Positions 1 to 13,400 of a DNA stretch of 64,000 nt are shown here, in pieces (positions within the stretch are counted from its first letter, which is position 1; every line of letters starts with the position of its first letter). The stretch is from Flaveria trinervia (Eukaryota > Streptophyta > Magnoliopsida > Asterales > Asteraceae), in NCBI GenBank assembly GCA_025506515.1, contig CM046451.1:47255212-47319211 (forward strand), written 5' to 3'. The notes below the pieces were generated by a model, which saw nothing but the letters and a program-made list of their open reading frames with translations, made no database searches and was not told where the DNA came from. A program made the position numbers and the translations under genes.

Positions 1-152
1 TTCCCACAAGCATGAACAGCTACGTACATTTTGAGTAAACAATTTACTCATGGATTTTAAACATGCAAAATAGGAATATTAGTTGAATCATTATAACAGA
101 ATAATGCATTCAAGTAATAAAGGTTCCAATATCTCATTAAAGAAATTAAAGA
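1..152 (-). other. 3' non-coding tail of copia element A
   Basis: AT-rich sequence downstream (on the - strand) of A's RNase H stop. It should lead to A's polypurine tract and 3' LTR, but neither is reached before base 1. I see no other gene or signal in it. Confidence 0.6.
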
Positions 153-485
153 TCAAATCCAGTCACTTGAATATCGAAGTCCCATGGCACAAGCATGACT
201 TTCATGCTTCGCCTTTTCAAGAAGCTTCGTGAGTGGATCCGCAATGTTTTGATCCGTTTGAACTTTGCGAATACATATCTTCCCCTTTTCAACTTCATCT
301 CTTATGTAGTTGAATCTTCGTTCAATGTGCCTAGTCTTCTGATGTGCATTGGTTCCTGAATGGAAGGGACCACCCCTAGATCGGCAATGAACTTCTTTAA
401 CCATGCAGCTTCCTGAGCTGCTAATGAAGCGGCAATGTGTTCTAACTCTGTAGTTGATAATGCCACCATATCTTGCTTAGAGCTG
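153..485 (-). pseudogene. Element A RNase H C-terminal fragment (Ty1-copia)
   Basis: This is the distal part of the pol polyprotein RNase H domain, which removes the RNA strand during reverse transcription. The segment next to 485 reads SSKQDMVALSTTE and AAWLKKFI, typical of plant copia RNase H. A second frame carries HQKTRHIERR, then QTDQNIADPLTK near the C-terminus. Between the two frames the usual 'YCDN..A' block holding a catalytic Asp is missing and the frame changes, so this is a deletion plus frameshift. The upstream half of the domain lies at 53654-53830, separated by the whole of element B. The reading frame is continuous across the two insertion edges once one copy of the target duplication is removed. 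Confidence 0.9.
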
Positions 486-795
486 ATAGGATCAAATGAA
501 TATATCTGTGATGATTTGTAACACAATTCAATGAAATTCACACAAAGTAATCAAATCAAAACAAGATATTAATAAAATTTAAGTTTTCATTAATATCAAA
601 CTAAGGCAATTACAAGTATGAAAGTAGATTAGAATATCTTGTGTATTTGTTCCTATCTACCTGCAAATCTAAGCTATTTATACTAAAAACACAAAGTAAA
701 TGAACTAAAAAATTACAAAAATAGTCCCTATACTATTAAAAAATATCAAAAGACAAATAAAGACCACATGTTAATCTTTCTTAGAGCACTTAACA
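486..795 (-). repeat. Element B 3' LTR
   Basis: 310 bp, matching 53344-53653 along its whole length with scattered substitutions. On the coding strand it begins TGTTAAGTGC and ends GATCCTATCA. It lies directly downstream of the polypurine tract. It is short for a Sirevirus-type LTR, which is usually near 1 kb. Confidence 0.96.
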
Positions 796-808
796 ATACT
801 CCCCCTAA
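796..808 (-). promoter_or_regulatory. Element B polypurine tract
   Basis: The coding strand reads TTAGGGGGAGTAT immediately before the LTR start TGTTAAG. This is the plus-strand priming site. A second TTAGGGGGAGTA lies at 5868-5880 inside the element. Confidence 0.85.
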
Positions 809-961
809 GATTAACATGGTCTTCAGTCTTCAAAATCTTCAAGCTTGACTGCTAACTCTATCTTCAATTCTATCTTCAGCCTTGACTTCATCATTCAAAG
901 AAATCTACTGGTTCTTTTTTGACTTTGAACATTGGCTTCTGTTTGTACATATCTAACTCTT

Positions 962-3900
962 TCAAAGCTTTTGTATAGCAGACTTGAATTCACTTGCAAG
1001 AATGCCTTGTTCTGGTTTAGCTTCATTTGTTTTAATTTCCATCTTGTCCATTCTTTCCAATGTATCTTTTGAAAGACATGAAATATCAATGTTAGCATAT
1101 AACTCAATAGGTTTGTTACTTTCCTTTGAGTACACTTCTAAGACCCCTTTCCTTGATATTCTCATGAATTCAATATCTTTAATATCATTCTTAACAATGT
1201 TGGCATACGCAAGTGCTTTTCTCAAAGAAATCCTTTCCATAGCAGCATTCATCACATTGATAATAGAAATGAAATATTTCTTGTCTTGCTCAGCCATTTC
1301 AGGAGAAACTTTCTCAAATTTGTGTACTGACAAAAATGAGATATAACTTGGATGTAACAGTTTTAGCTCAAAAACTCCAAATAAAGTAATCATGTCCTCA
1401 TCCCATCTTTCTAGATTTCGGACTAACTTCAGCTCAAATGTCACAGTGTTATAAAACCATCTGAGAATTGGCTTTGAGTTTTGATTACCGTCAATCACTT
1501 TTAGTCCAGGAGTTGTAACTTTTTCAAAATATTTATCACAGAATTCTATCAACGAATGTTCTTCTTCTGATTGAACTCCCTTAAGTTTCTTGTTTTTCTT
1601 CAAAGTAACAAAATACTCCTTGCCTTTTTGATCACATCTTGTGTTAAGAAAATTACTTGATCTATCCAATCCACGTCTTAATAATTCCACAAACATCTTC
1701 CCACGCTTTGAATCAATATGATTGATCAGAGGTAATCTATTAAGCTCTTTTAAGTCTTGCACAAGAAGTTTTATGATACTGGAGTAAAAATGATAAACAT
1801 CACATACAGCATTTACTCTCTTTATCAAGAAGGCATCAAACACTTCATCATACTTCCATGCAATAATCTTTACTTGGTTTGTAAAATCTGGAGCTATCAT
1901 TGCATTCAACAGTTCAGCAACTGATTGTCCTTTTTGCAATATATTTCATACCAAATCTCCGGTTGTTCTTGAACTATTGAGAATATGCCTTTGATCAGTT
2001 GATGCTTTATAAGTCTGTCTTTCTGGATCAGCAAACATTTCCATTAATTCTTTTCTATGAGCATGAGCATCATCAAATCTTGACATTTGTTTTATTTCTT
2101 AAGGTTTTAACATTCTTGTTCTTTTTGTTATCTCAAGATACAGAGGGTTATCTGTATCAAGCACTATTATTTTCTTCATTTGTTTCTCAGTTTCTTGAAA
2201 GCTTCTTACAAGATTTCTCAGAGATACAGATTGTAATCTCTTCAGCTTCCTCCAAGGGTAATTTCTAGCTTGCAACCATGATCTAAGAGCACGAATACTC
2301 ATATCATAAGGATGAGGATGGTGCAGCTCAGAACTAGACAATTCTTCTACATTTATAACCTCCTTTGTTCTTATCCAATCACCATGCTCAACCACTATCT
2401 CATTTGGATCTATTGAAGCAACTGACTCAGCATAGATGCATTTCTCGTATTCATCATTAATTTGAGAAACAATCAGTCCATCCAAATACACTCGATTGTA
2501 TTTCATGTTCACAAGATAGTTATATTTTTCTTCAAAATCCTGTGGTACTTCATCTTGTGCTTGTATATATTCTTGTGAAGAGAAATGTGACACAAATTCA
2601 GTTTCATCAATATCTTCATTCTCAAGAACTTCATCATACCAATCATCATTATATATTTCTTTAATATCATCTAAAGCATCAATCTGTTCTTGAACATTTT
2701 GCTCTTCAACCAATTCTTCAGTTCTTTGAAGCTTAGAAGAGGATTCAGTTTGATCAATATCTTCTAACTCATTCACTTTCCTTTTGCCTTTTCTTTGCTC
2801 AAGATTTTCTTCAACCTGCATCTCAGTACTAATCACATGTACTGGTGATATAGATTTCTGAGCTTCTATTTCCTTTATCAATTCAGCTTTGAGATTTTCA
2901 TTTTCTTCAATAACTTCTTGAATTTCTCCTCAAGACTATCATAATCTTTAATCATAACTTCAAAGTTCTTTATCACATCTTCTTTATCTTGGGCAAAACT
3001 AACAATCTTTTCATCTTTTAACACATTTTCTTCAGACAACTTTAAATTTTCATCTTTGAGCTTTTGAATTTCTTTTTCACAAGAACTGATTATCTCTTTC
3101 ATTCTTTCGTTTTCAACTTTCAACTCTTCAATCCCTTTTTCTTTATTTACATTTTCTTCTTTCAGTCTTTCAATCTCATCAACTTCAACTATTTCCTTTG
3201 TTTGTATAAACACATTGTGTGACATACTAACAGGGATTGCTTCTGCTCCTTCATTTGTATCAATTTCAAATATTTGATTGAATGAAATATCATTGATAAA
3301 ATCAGAATCAGATGTTTGATTTTGAGAATTCCTTTCTGTTACAGCTTTCTCAACATTTTCTTCAATCATAGCCTGTGGCTCATTTTCAGTATCTTTAATA
3401 TTCCCTTCTTCATTTCCTTCTTGATTTACTTCAGTGATATCATTATTGTCATCATCATCATCATCACTTTCTTCACTTGATGAAACTTCAGACATATCAT
3501 CATCACTTTCTTCATCAACTTCTACATCTTCAATCAGATCATTTGGATCCATTGGTTCTTCTTCAGTTAGATGGAAGTGTGGCCGAGTAATATCAACTTC
3601 ATCCATTGATACATTCCTGATATAATAAAAAACTGGAATGTTTTGAGCACCAGTGATCATTGCCAGTCTTTGGTACACACTCTCTGACATGTGCTCTAGC
3701 TGAATCTGATCACCAATAACTTCTTCAGCATACAAAACTAGATTTGCATCATTAATGAGAAGTTGAAGAAATCTTGGGTACATCAGATACTTATGCCTTA
3801 CTCCTCTTTCCAGATTAAAAATGAATCCATTCATTATCGACTTAGCCATATTAAATCTTCTGTTTGTGGATAAGGCTACAATTGGAGATGCAATGTCAAC

Positions 3901-4378
3901 AGGGAATGAATCCCAACCTGCACTTCTTTTTGACATGCAATGTTGAAAGATATAGCATAAAAGCTTCCAATGCTTAAATACACGAGCTCGAAAAAATGTT
4001 TCTTAGGGAAATGATCAGGATGACCCATCTGTAGAAAAACTTCTCTACACTCATTAAATGTATATCAGATAAATCTTCAGGATCATTATCTCCCAGTCTT
4101 AAAGCTTGTCTAATTGCTTCTTCAGAAACATCAAGCATTCTTTCTGAAGTGATAAAGGCTCTTAAGACTTTATTTCCTTGAACATCTCTTTCAACTTGAG
4201 TAGTTCTCTAGAATTTTTTAATCATTCTTCAATTTAACATGGGCCTTGCACACATGGCATACACATATTTTGTTCTTAGTAAGAATCTGATAATATCTTC
4301 ATATCCTGTAGCTTCTCTGTTTTCATAATTTAAGAAAGCAGCTACATTGTGTTTTGGCTCAAATTTTAATTCTGCCAT
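962..4378 (-). pseudogene. Element B 3' ORF (env-position protein), broken
   Basis: Long ORF downstream of pol, in the position of the env-like ORF of Sireviruses. Translation starts at 4378 (MAELKFEPKHNVAAFL), an N-terminus that resembles element D's 3' ORF. Frame breaks lie near 4240 and 3940. The 2878-3936 segment has MYPRFLQLLIN (3769-3783 encodes MYPRF), an acidic run of Asp/Glu around 3434-3530, and a Glu/Lys-rich coiled coil around 2890-3180. Segments 2099-2881 and 962-1939 continue with charged linkers and end near LYANIDISCLSKDTLERM. I see no signal peptide or clear membrane helix, so 'envelope' is positional only. Function is unknown. Confidence 0.75.
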
Positions 4379-6917
4379 CTGCAAAACACAACAAAAGAAT
4401 TATGAAAACATTGAATATTGATTTAATGAAATTTATTTCCACATATGACTTTTGATTTTGACTTTTGAATTTGACCTTTTTATTTTTACTTTTGAATTGA
4501 GATTTCAAGTTGTAAAACATTTGAATTTGTACCATTTGACTTTTGAAATTTATCTTAATTCATTTTGAATTAATTATTTAACATTTCAATTATGATTTAA
4601 TTTTAATAATATTATATTATTTTTTTGTTCAAAAATTGATTGTCTATTCATCTTCTTCTTCGACTATGCAAAGTCGACAGATTTCATCATTCACAAAAAT
4701 TTTCACTTTAAGATCAAAACAATACATCAATAGACTCGAAAATGTGTTCTTATCAATAATCCAGTATCAATTTTTGATATGATACTCATTTGATCAGATT
4801 AAACTTGGATTATATTGGTTCGAACGCCCAAATAGCATTCAACCGTCTATTGACAAAACACTGATTTAACCCAAAATTTTTATTTTGAATCACAAACTTA
4901 TGTTTATATATTGAAATACAATGTATACTCAAAGGATTTGATTCGATTTCTCATGAAATAAGGATATGTTGGTGCTCGACAGTCACAGTTCCAGGGTTTT
5001 CGTTCTGAAATTTTGAAGTGTGAATGAAAAATACGCATAAGTTTTCAATATATATAAGTGAAATTTTAGGTGCATGAGCCCTGTTCGGACGTATGATCCC
5101 TGTTTGGCGTATAAAAACCTAGAATTCACTTATTTTGTTAGACGCATGAGCACTGTTGTGGCATGAGAACTGTTCAGACGCATAAGCACTGTTTAGGCGC
5201 TTTTGCACTGTTCAGTCGCATGGACTTTGTAAAACGTCTAACACTTGAAATTTTGAAACTATTTAGACGTATGAGACATGAAAAACGTCTAACACACTAT
5301 TTAGACGCATGGGATCACACAAACGCCCACTACTTGAAATTTTCAGATGTATTACAACTGTTTAGACGCATGGGAATGAATCAAACATCCTAACACTTGT
5401 AATTTTATAGATGTATTACAACTGTTTAGACGCATGGAAAACGTCCAACACTTGTATAATCCTGAAAATTTCATCATGCTCCTATTGAGACGCATGTGCA
5501 CTGTTTGTGTACATACACTTGTGATTCCCATTTTTTTTCACTTGCACACTTTTTACCATTTAGATCCCCAAATTTTGAAAATTCTTTTCTATTTTGCACT
5601 TTCAATTTATAAAAATTTTTATTTTATTTCTTCTTAAATTTCTTTTGTCCCCTCATTTTAGTCTCAACAAAAAGTCAAATATCATTTGATTTTCAACTTA
5701 AAAATCATTTATTTGCAAGATTATGTATATTCATATTGTAATTTTCAAGCACATTCTATTTTCAGTTTACACAAATACTTTGAACATAAAGCATCATCCT
5801 TTCAATTCAACATTTCAAAATTTGATTATGATTATTGAATATTTTCTGAGAACAACTCTTTCAGATATTACTCCCCCTAAACTTTTAAGTTTGAAAAACT
5901 TATAAGTTTCTTATGAAAGAGAATAAGATCACACAACACATTGTGACATTGCCTTCACACACAAAAACATGCATAAAAGGAAAATGAATATAGAATTAAA
6001 ATCTAAAAATTAAACATAGAATAAATGTCTGCAGAGAGATCATATTAGTGAAGATCAGCACATTAAAATAAAATAAAGGTGGAGAGTCATAGACAATAAA
6101 TAATCCTGATCAAGTGTGTTCCAGGTCAGTGATGTCAAAGCAAAGGAGACACTAGATCTAAGGATAGACAATGAGTGTTTTTAACACAATTATCAACTCA
6201 CTTACTTTTCAATTCTTGGATTGATTAGTGTTGATTTAGATATGACATGATATGAAGCATACAGAGACTAAGAGAGCTCAACTATCGACATGAAATGTAA
6301 GAAAGAACACATGCTCAACTTATTACCTGAAATATAGATATCACCAGAGTTCATGTTACTTAGTTAATATAGTATGATCATGGATAACCATTTGATCAGC
6401 TCTGACTATTCATTTGAATAGGTTGTGCACATTGGCATCTCTTTGCATCAAAAAGAGAATCCAGGTCTGTAATGACTTACAACAAAGGATATCTCAGTAC
6501 TTTAGGTCTATGATGACTCATAACAGAGAAGTGAAATGATGCTTTGTAACAGATCTCATGATTTCACATAGTTTCAACAGGTGTGAGAGATGTATCTTAA
6601 CAAACATTCATTCTGATAAACTAAAACAACTCAAAAGTACTCAGATGAATACACACAAGCATGTATGTTTAGTTTCATCACAAGAATTTACTTTTCAGCA
6701 TAATAGTCAGATATTAGTTACACATCATATCTGATGTACTATCATTTCTCACATATTGCAAAACATAATCCTTTCCAAAAAAATATTTTTTTATTTTTGA
6801 TATATATTTTTGTATTTGATTTTTCTATAAAAAACATAAAATCACACACACACAAAAATATAAACAAGCAATTCACAATGAGAGTATCACTTATTATGAT
6901 CTTTTGATTTAGGGAGA
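4379..6917 (-). other. Element B spacer between pol and 3' ORF, with motif array
   Basis: No gene seen in 2.5 kb. Bases 5040-5520 hold a dense degenerate array in which words such as AGACGCATG, AACGTCTAACAC and CACTGTT recur every 20-40 bp. The reverse complement includes ATGCGTCTGAACAGTG. The polypurine tract TTAGGGGGAGTA lies at 5868-5880 (- strand). The rest (5900-6900) is AT-rich without recognisable coding or repeats. Motif-rich non-coding spacers and multiple polypurine tracts after pol are known for Sireviruses; this word family I do not recognise. Confidence 0.75.
5868..5880 (-). promoter_or_regulatory. Internal polypurine tract in element B spacer
   Basis: The coding strand has TTAGGGGGAGTAA, sharing a 12-mer with the terminal tract at 796-808. 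It lies about 1 kb downstream of the pol stop. Sireviruses are reported to carry several such tracts after pol. Confidence 0.6.
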
Positions 6918-9900
6918 TCACATATGATTTATAAGACCAATTGATTTTACTAAGTACTCAAAACGTCCTGGTAGGAAGGCTTTAGTTAATAGATCTGCCA
7001 ATTGTTTTTCTGTTGCAATTTGAATCAATATGATTAATCCTTTTTCAGAGTTATCTCTAAGAAAATGATATCGAATTTCGATATGTTTTGTTTTTGAGTG
7101 TTGAACAGGATTAGCTGTTATGAACATAGCAGCTGTGTTATCAATATAGATTGGTGTTTTAAGAAAGTTGAATCCATAATCTAGTAATGATTTTGCAACC
7201 AAAGGATTTGAGAACATCCTGCTTAGGCAGCAATGTACTCAGCTTCTGCAGTTGAAACAGAGACATTTGTTTGTTTCTGCATTGCCATGAGACTAATCTG
7301 GGACCAAGAAATTGACACCCACCCAAAGTAGATTTTCTATCTTGACAACATCCACCATAATCACTATCAGTATATCCATATAATTCAAAATTTCCCTCGT
7401 AAGGATACCAAATCCCTAAGGCTGGTTTACCTTTGAGATACCTGAATATTCTTTTGACAGCAATTAAGTGGGATTCTTTCGGGTCTGATTGATACCTGAC
7501 ACATACACAAAAAGCATACATAATGTCTGGTCTAGATGCATTAAGATACATCAAAGATCCAATCATTGATCTGTATAACGTTTGGTAATAGATTTTCCTT
7601 TTGGATGAGGTTCAATCTTGGTGTTAACATCTGCTGGACGTCGTATGGACTGATAGTCTTGCAACTTAATTTCTTTAAGAGCTTGTCAACAAACTTTTCT
7701 TGATTGATGAAGATTCCATCTGTAGTTTGCTTGACTTGAAGTCCAAGAAGAAATTAATCTCTCCCATAGAACTCATTTGAAATCAAGATTTCATTATTTC
7801 TTCAAATTCATTGCACAATTTTGGACATGTAGAACCAAATATGATATCATCAACATACACTTGTACACATAAAAGATCATTATTATCCTTCTTTATGAAT
7901 AAAGTTGGATCAATTTTCCCTCGTGTGTATCCATGTTGGACTAAGTGTTGTGATAATGTCTCATACCAAATTCTAGGGGCTTGATGAAGTCCATATAAAG
8001 CTTTACTCAGTTTATATACTTGATGTGGAAATTGTGCATCCTCAAAGCCTAGAGGTTGCTTCACAAACACATCATCAGTGATTGGACCATATAGAAATGC
8101 ACCCTTTACATCCATTTGACACACCTTGGATTTCACGAATGAAGCATAAGCTAGGAAAACTTGAATTGATTCAAGTCTTGCAACTGGTGCAAACACTTCA
8201 TCATAATCTTTACCTTCTTCCTGTGTGTATCCTTGTGCAACAAGTCTCGCTTTATTCCTTATTAAAACACCACGATCATCAGTCTTATTTCTAAATAACC
8301 ATTTCGTGCCAATTAAATTTTCTCCTTCAGGTAGATCCACCAAATTCCACACTTCTTGTTTGCGGAATTGAAGTAATTCTTCTTACATGGCTTCTATCCA
8401 ACCATTGTCCTTTAATGCTTCGGTAACATTTTTAGGAACAATTTGAGAAAGAAAACAAGAGTATAAGCATATGTTTGCTTGTTCTGATTTACTCCTTGTT
8501 GTTCTCTCATACAATGAACCAATAATCTGAGAAATTGGATGATTCTTGTGAATGCGAGAAGTAGTAATCTGATCACATTGAACATTAACATCCAGATTTG
8601 TTTGATTCAAGTTGGAAAACTCATGTATCAAAGTAGAAGAATGTGGATTGAAGTTTGGAACTTGAGTAGGTGAGTTGACAATGTAATCAAAGTTACATGT
8701 ATCAACTACATCACCTGAAATGGATGATGTTCCGGACTCAGGTATCACAAACTCATTACCATCATTAGGAATATTTTGTGATTCTTCCTCATTAATTGAC
8801 TCTCAATGATCTGAAACTATATTTTCATGGTATTGAATTGTTGAATCCTTGACAAATGATAAAAATGGGTAGTCTGAGTTTGAATCATCTGGGTCATCAG
8901 AATCTGAATCTTCACTGAAAGATCCAAGATCTCCTTTTGAGTTCTTCTTATGTGTAGAATTAAGAAAATTTGATTGATCAAACAAATTGGATTGAAAAGA
9001 GTTTGATAATGAATCTAGTTCAAATAACCATGCAGGACCATTTGAAACTGATGGAAAAGAATTTTCCATAAATTTAACGTTGAATGTTTCAAGGATTACA
9101 TTCGTCCTAGAGTTGTAGACTCGATAGGCTTTTCAAACTGATGAATATCCAACGAAAAATCCATTATCAGATTTTCCTAATTGATCACTTGAATTAAGAA
9201 TCATAACAGGACAACCAAATGATTTTAAAAAATTTATGTTCGGTTTTCTGCCAAACGTTAACTCATATGGAGTTTTCAGTTTATCTTTGACAATTAAGAT
9301 TCGATTCTGAACGAAACATGCAGTTGATATTGCTTCATCCCAAAAAGTGATAGGTATTTTTGCATCAGCTAACATAGAACGAGCAGCTTCAATCAGTGTT
9401 CTATTCTTCCTTTCAGCAACTCCATTTTGTTGAGGAGTTCTGGGAGCACTGAACTGATGAGCTATCCCTTTCTGTGCACAAAACATTTCAATGTTAGCAT
9501 TTTTGAATTCTGTTCCATTATCACTTATTATTATTTTCACTTTGTTGTCTAATTGATTTTCAACTTTAATGATAAATCCTTTTAATAATTAGCTGTTTCA
9601 GATTTGGCATAATGAAAGAAAACCCATGAAAATCTTGTAAAGTCATCAATGATAACTAAACAATATGATTTTCGTCCAATACTCTTGACGTTTGTTGGTC
9701 CAAAAAGGTCCATATGTAACATCTGGAGAGGTTTGGATGTTGAGTTTATAGGCTTGGACTTATAAGATGCTCTGTGTTGCTTTCCCTTCAAACATGCTGA
9801 GCAGTGATCATTTGTTGCAAACTTCTTGAATGGAAGTCCAATGACATGAGTTCCTGCTACAAGCTTGTTCATGTTCTTGAAATTTGAATGACCGAGACGT

Positions 9901-10340
9901 CTATGCCAAAGCTGGCTTTCATCATTTGATGCCTTTGCAATTAGGCATGTTGTTTCAGTCAAAGGATCAACTTGAGACATATCCAATTGGTATACATCTC
10001 TGTCTCTCTCAGCTGTAACAATCACCCAATCTTGGCTTATCTTGAAACCTGGTTTCAAAACATAACAGAATGAATTATCAAATAGAACAGAATAAGATTT
10101 GTCACATATTTGAGATACGCTTAAAAGATTAAAGTTCAACTGTGAACAAAAGTTGACTTTATCAAAGCTTATTATCCCATTGGATACTGTTCATTCTCCA
10201 GTTATTTTTCCTCCAGCATCACCACCAAAGGCGACGTGAGTTCCATCTTTTGACTTAAAATCTGGTTACACGGCAGTATTGCCTGTCATGTGCCGACTAC
10301 ACCCACTATCCACATGCCATGTATTAATTGGTCTTTTTGG
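6918..10340 (-). pseudogene. Element B pol: protease, integrase, RT, RNase H (Ty1-copia)
   Basis: Polyprotein for replication and integration, in copia order PR-IN-RT-RH. Protease active site VDSGCSRHMTG lies at about 10265-10315. The GAG-pre-integrase segment (LWHRRLGH, then HCSACLKGKQH) lies at 9582-10139, with IN Asp in VIIDDFTRFSW. IN continues at 9133-9540 with SDNGTEF and NGVAERKNRT, supplying the second Asp and the Glu. A Ser/Asp-rich linker spans 8383-9069. RT at 7783-8352 keeps QMDVKGAFLYG and YVDDIIFGS. RNase H at 6918-7566 has YTDSDYGG and IYIDNTAAM and ends LINHM. Frameshifts occur near 9560, 8370, 7600-7780 and 7200. The catalytic residues are present but the gene is not open. 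Confidence 0.92.
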
Positions 10341-10487
10341 GCGTACCTGCACTACAAGAAAGTTAAGTTGAAATATCTACCCAAGCCAAAATGGTCTTGG
10401 GCTTTCCAATTTATCAACAATTGTAAATTGTTTATAATGGAGATTATTCAAATCAGGTTTATTTTTGATGAATTTACCAATTTTATT

Positions 10488-13400
10488 TTAAAAATTGTTT
10501 GATTTATTTTTGTGAACAATCATACCATTCGATTGATCATTTTTTGAAATGTATTGATGTCTAACATTTTTATTAGTCATCCTTACAGATCTTGGTATAA
10601 AGTGTTCTTGCATATTATGTTTTGAGCTCATATAGTTGTTCTTAAGAAAAGATCTCAAACCTACATTAGGTTGATTAATGTCTCTTTGAAATCCATTAGT
10701 TTGATTTCTCAAATACTGTGGATTAGCAAATCCTTTGCTTATGTTTGATTTTGCAAAGTTTCTAGTGAGAGATCTATTTCTAAAGTAACAATTTGCAGTG
10801 TTGTGAGTCTTTTCATCACAATAGGTACAATATTTGTTATAGTAACAATCTGCTGTCGAATGATTTCTCATGTCACATATGTGACAGTACTTGTTGAAGT
10901 AGCACTCAGTAGTATTGTGATTTTTCATATCACAAATTTCACAGTACTTTTGTGGTGTTAAAAACAACTTTTTGTTAACTTTTGACAATGACATAATGTT
11001 TGATTTTGGTGTCATATAGTTAAGCTGTTGTCTTTCATTTTTCACAGTTTGATTTTGTGTGAGATTATTGTTCATTTGTTTAACATGAACTTCCTTCTTG
11101 AATGTATTAGAAACAAATCTTTTTGCTATAGCGGAAGTCTTTGAATCTGAACTAGATTTCAGATCAGAGTTTGATTTGTTCATAACATTTGCTTTATTAT
11201 TTGAAAGAGAATTCATATTTAACATACCTGCTGACACAAATTTAATTGGTTTTATTTTTGTTGTTTGAATTGTTGCTTTAATCAAATTTTCTAAACTTTT
11301 GTTTTTTTCAGATGTTGCTTTTGCAGATTTTTTTCTTCTTCTTTGATTCTTTGATTTAGAAGAGCTTGGTTTATTTTCAGATTGAACATCATCAGAAGAA
11401 GATTCCTCTTCTGATTAAAATTGTTTCATATTGATTGTGTTTGAATCTTCTGATGTTCCTATCTGTTGTTTATCCTTGTTTTGAATTCTGACTTCTTCTA
11501 TTACATTATGAATTTGATCAGAAGAGATATTTTGTTTTGGTTGTTTTGGTTCATATGATTTTATATTGATTGGATGTCCATTTTTGATTTTTTCTTGATC
11601 TTTTTCAACAAACACTTGGACATTTTCTTTTTCTTTTTCTGCATTCTTGGTTTTGATCTGAAAGGCTTTAAGCTTTGCTTTATTTTTAGGTGAATGATCA
11701 TGAGTATTGAAATTCTCTGGTAATGTGTTTGTGATAGATTCAGGCATAGGTTCATGAGTGAAACCTAATTCTACCTTTTGTTTATCTTTTCTTTCACTGA
11801 TTAGTTTTTCTACTATTATTTTTAAACTCTTTACTTTTGCTAGATAACTTGAGTAGCAGCATGTGCTATTTTCTCTTGTTCAAGATTCTTGGTCATCTCT
11901 TCTAGTTGTTTTGTAACAATTTCTAAATCTTTGATTGTTTTGTTCCATGAATTTTGAAGAGAGATAATCTTTTGATCTGCAGTTTTATGATCAGATTTAA
12001 GTTGATTATGCATAGATTCCTCTTGTTTTAGCTTTTCACAATTTTTGAATGAATAGTTTATGTAGTGTTCAACATATGGTATTTCAGGAAATTTTGGAAC
12101 TGTGGTTTCAGATGATGAAGTAGAAGATTTAACCTTTGGTTGATTAGACTAAACCATTAGAGCTACTTCCTTTGTATCCTCTTTAGGGTCAGACTTGTCA
12201 CTCCAATCATAGTTATCTTCCTTTCATCACTTTCCACTTTTGGGTCATTGTTTTCTGACCAATCTTCCTCTTGAATTTCTGCAATAAGAGACAAACTTGA
12301 TGTTAAGTCATTTGTAAATTGATCTGCATATGCACTCCAATCATATCCATCTTTTATGTTGACTACTAGTGCTTTCTTTGTTTCATTAGATGATTTGGTT
12401 TCATCTTTAAGCTCTGGCATAGAAAGACTTTGATAAGGCTTTTGAAAAGTCTTTTGAGCTTGTTGAAACCTTTGATTATTTGTGCTTGAATGAGCACTTC
12501 CTCCATTATTCCTTGGAGCTTTGCATTCTCTTGAAAAGTGTCCATAACTGTTGCAGTTGAAACATCTACCTTTTCACTTGTCAAATCCAACAGTCTTGTT
12601 TGCACTAGGCTTGTATTTCTTGTTGACATCAGAATGTTTTCGAGTCCTGTAGGAAATCATCACCATCTGCCAGTTCAGGTCTATCTTTTCAACATCTTCA
12701 GGATCCATCTCAAATAAATCCTGTAAAACAAAATCTAGTTGAGTTAAATGGCTACCTTGATATGCTTGAAAGCTGGCCATAAAAGCAGTAAATGCAGTTT
12801 TGGACTCTTCATCCTCTAATAGGATGTTAATCACATCTTTAACTTTGCTAGAATTAGCAGAGTTAGATGATGAAGAAGTCTCTGTCTGAATATTTGATGA
12901 TTGTGACTGTGGTTTAGGAGGAGATTGAGAATGAGACTGAGTTGTATATGCAGGTGCACTCGTAAATGATGAGTCAGTGAAAAATCATGCTCCTACAAAT
13001 AAGTCTCCTTTTCTTCAGGACTTTTCTCACTCTTTGCCATGAATGCATTTTCTATGGTGGTTGCAGGTGAAGCAACAAACTGATATTGAGACATTGATGT
13101 TGCTCTATCATTGTTCCTTGAGCTTTCATCAATCTCCACTTATTCTATTTTTGCAATAAGAAGATCTAGATCCATTGGAAACTTCTCAATATGCTTTAGT
13201 AGTGTTATAGTTTGTTTCCATGAAGATGGTAAAGCATTGAGTAGTCTGAGATTTAAATCTTCAAGATCAGGTTTGATACCAGCTGTTGACATCTCAGTTA
13301 TAAGTTGAACAAATCTATTCATCATTTGATTTATTGTCTCTCCAGACAAATGTTGAAATAATTCTAATTGTCTTTTAAGCTTTTGTTTCTTTAATTTTGA

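Noticed and set aside
3434..3625. Ser-rich + strand ORF
   Set aside because: Antisense shadow of the acidic region in B's 3' ORF.
5163..5393. + strand ORF over the B spacer array
   Set aside because: Codes for a repeat-derived peptide (FRRM repeated) produced by the GACGCATG words; no start context or conservation.
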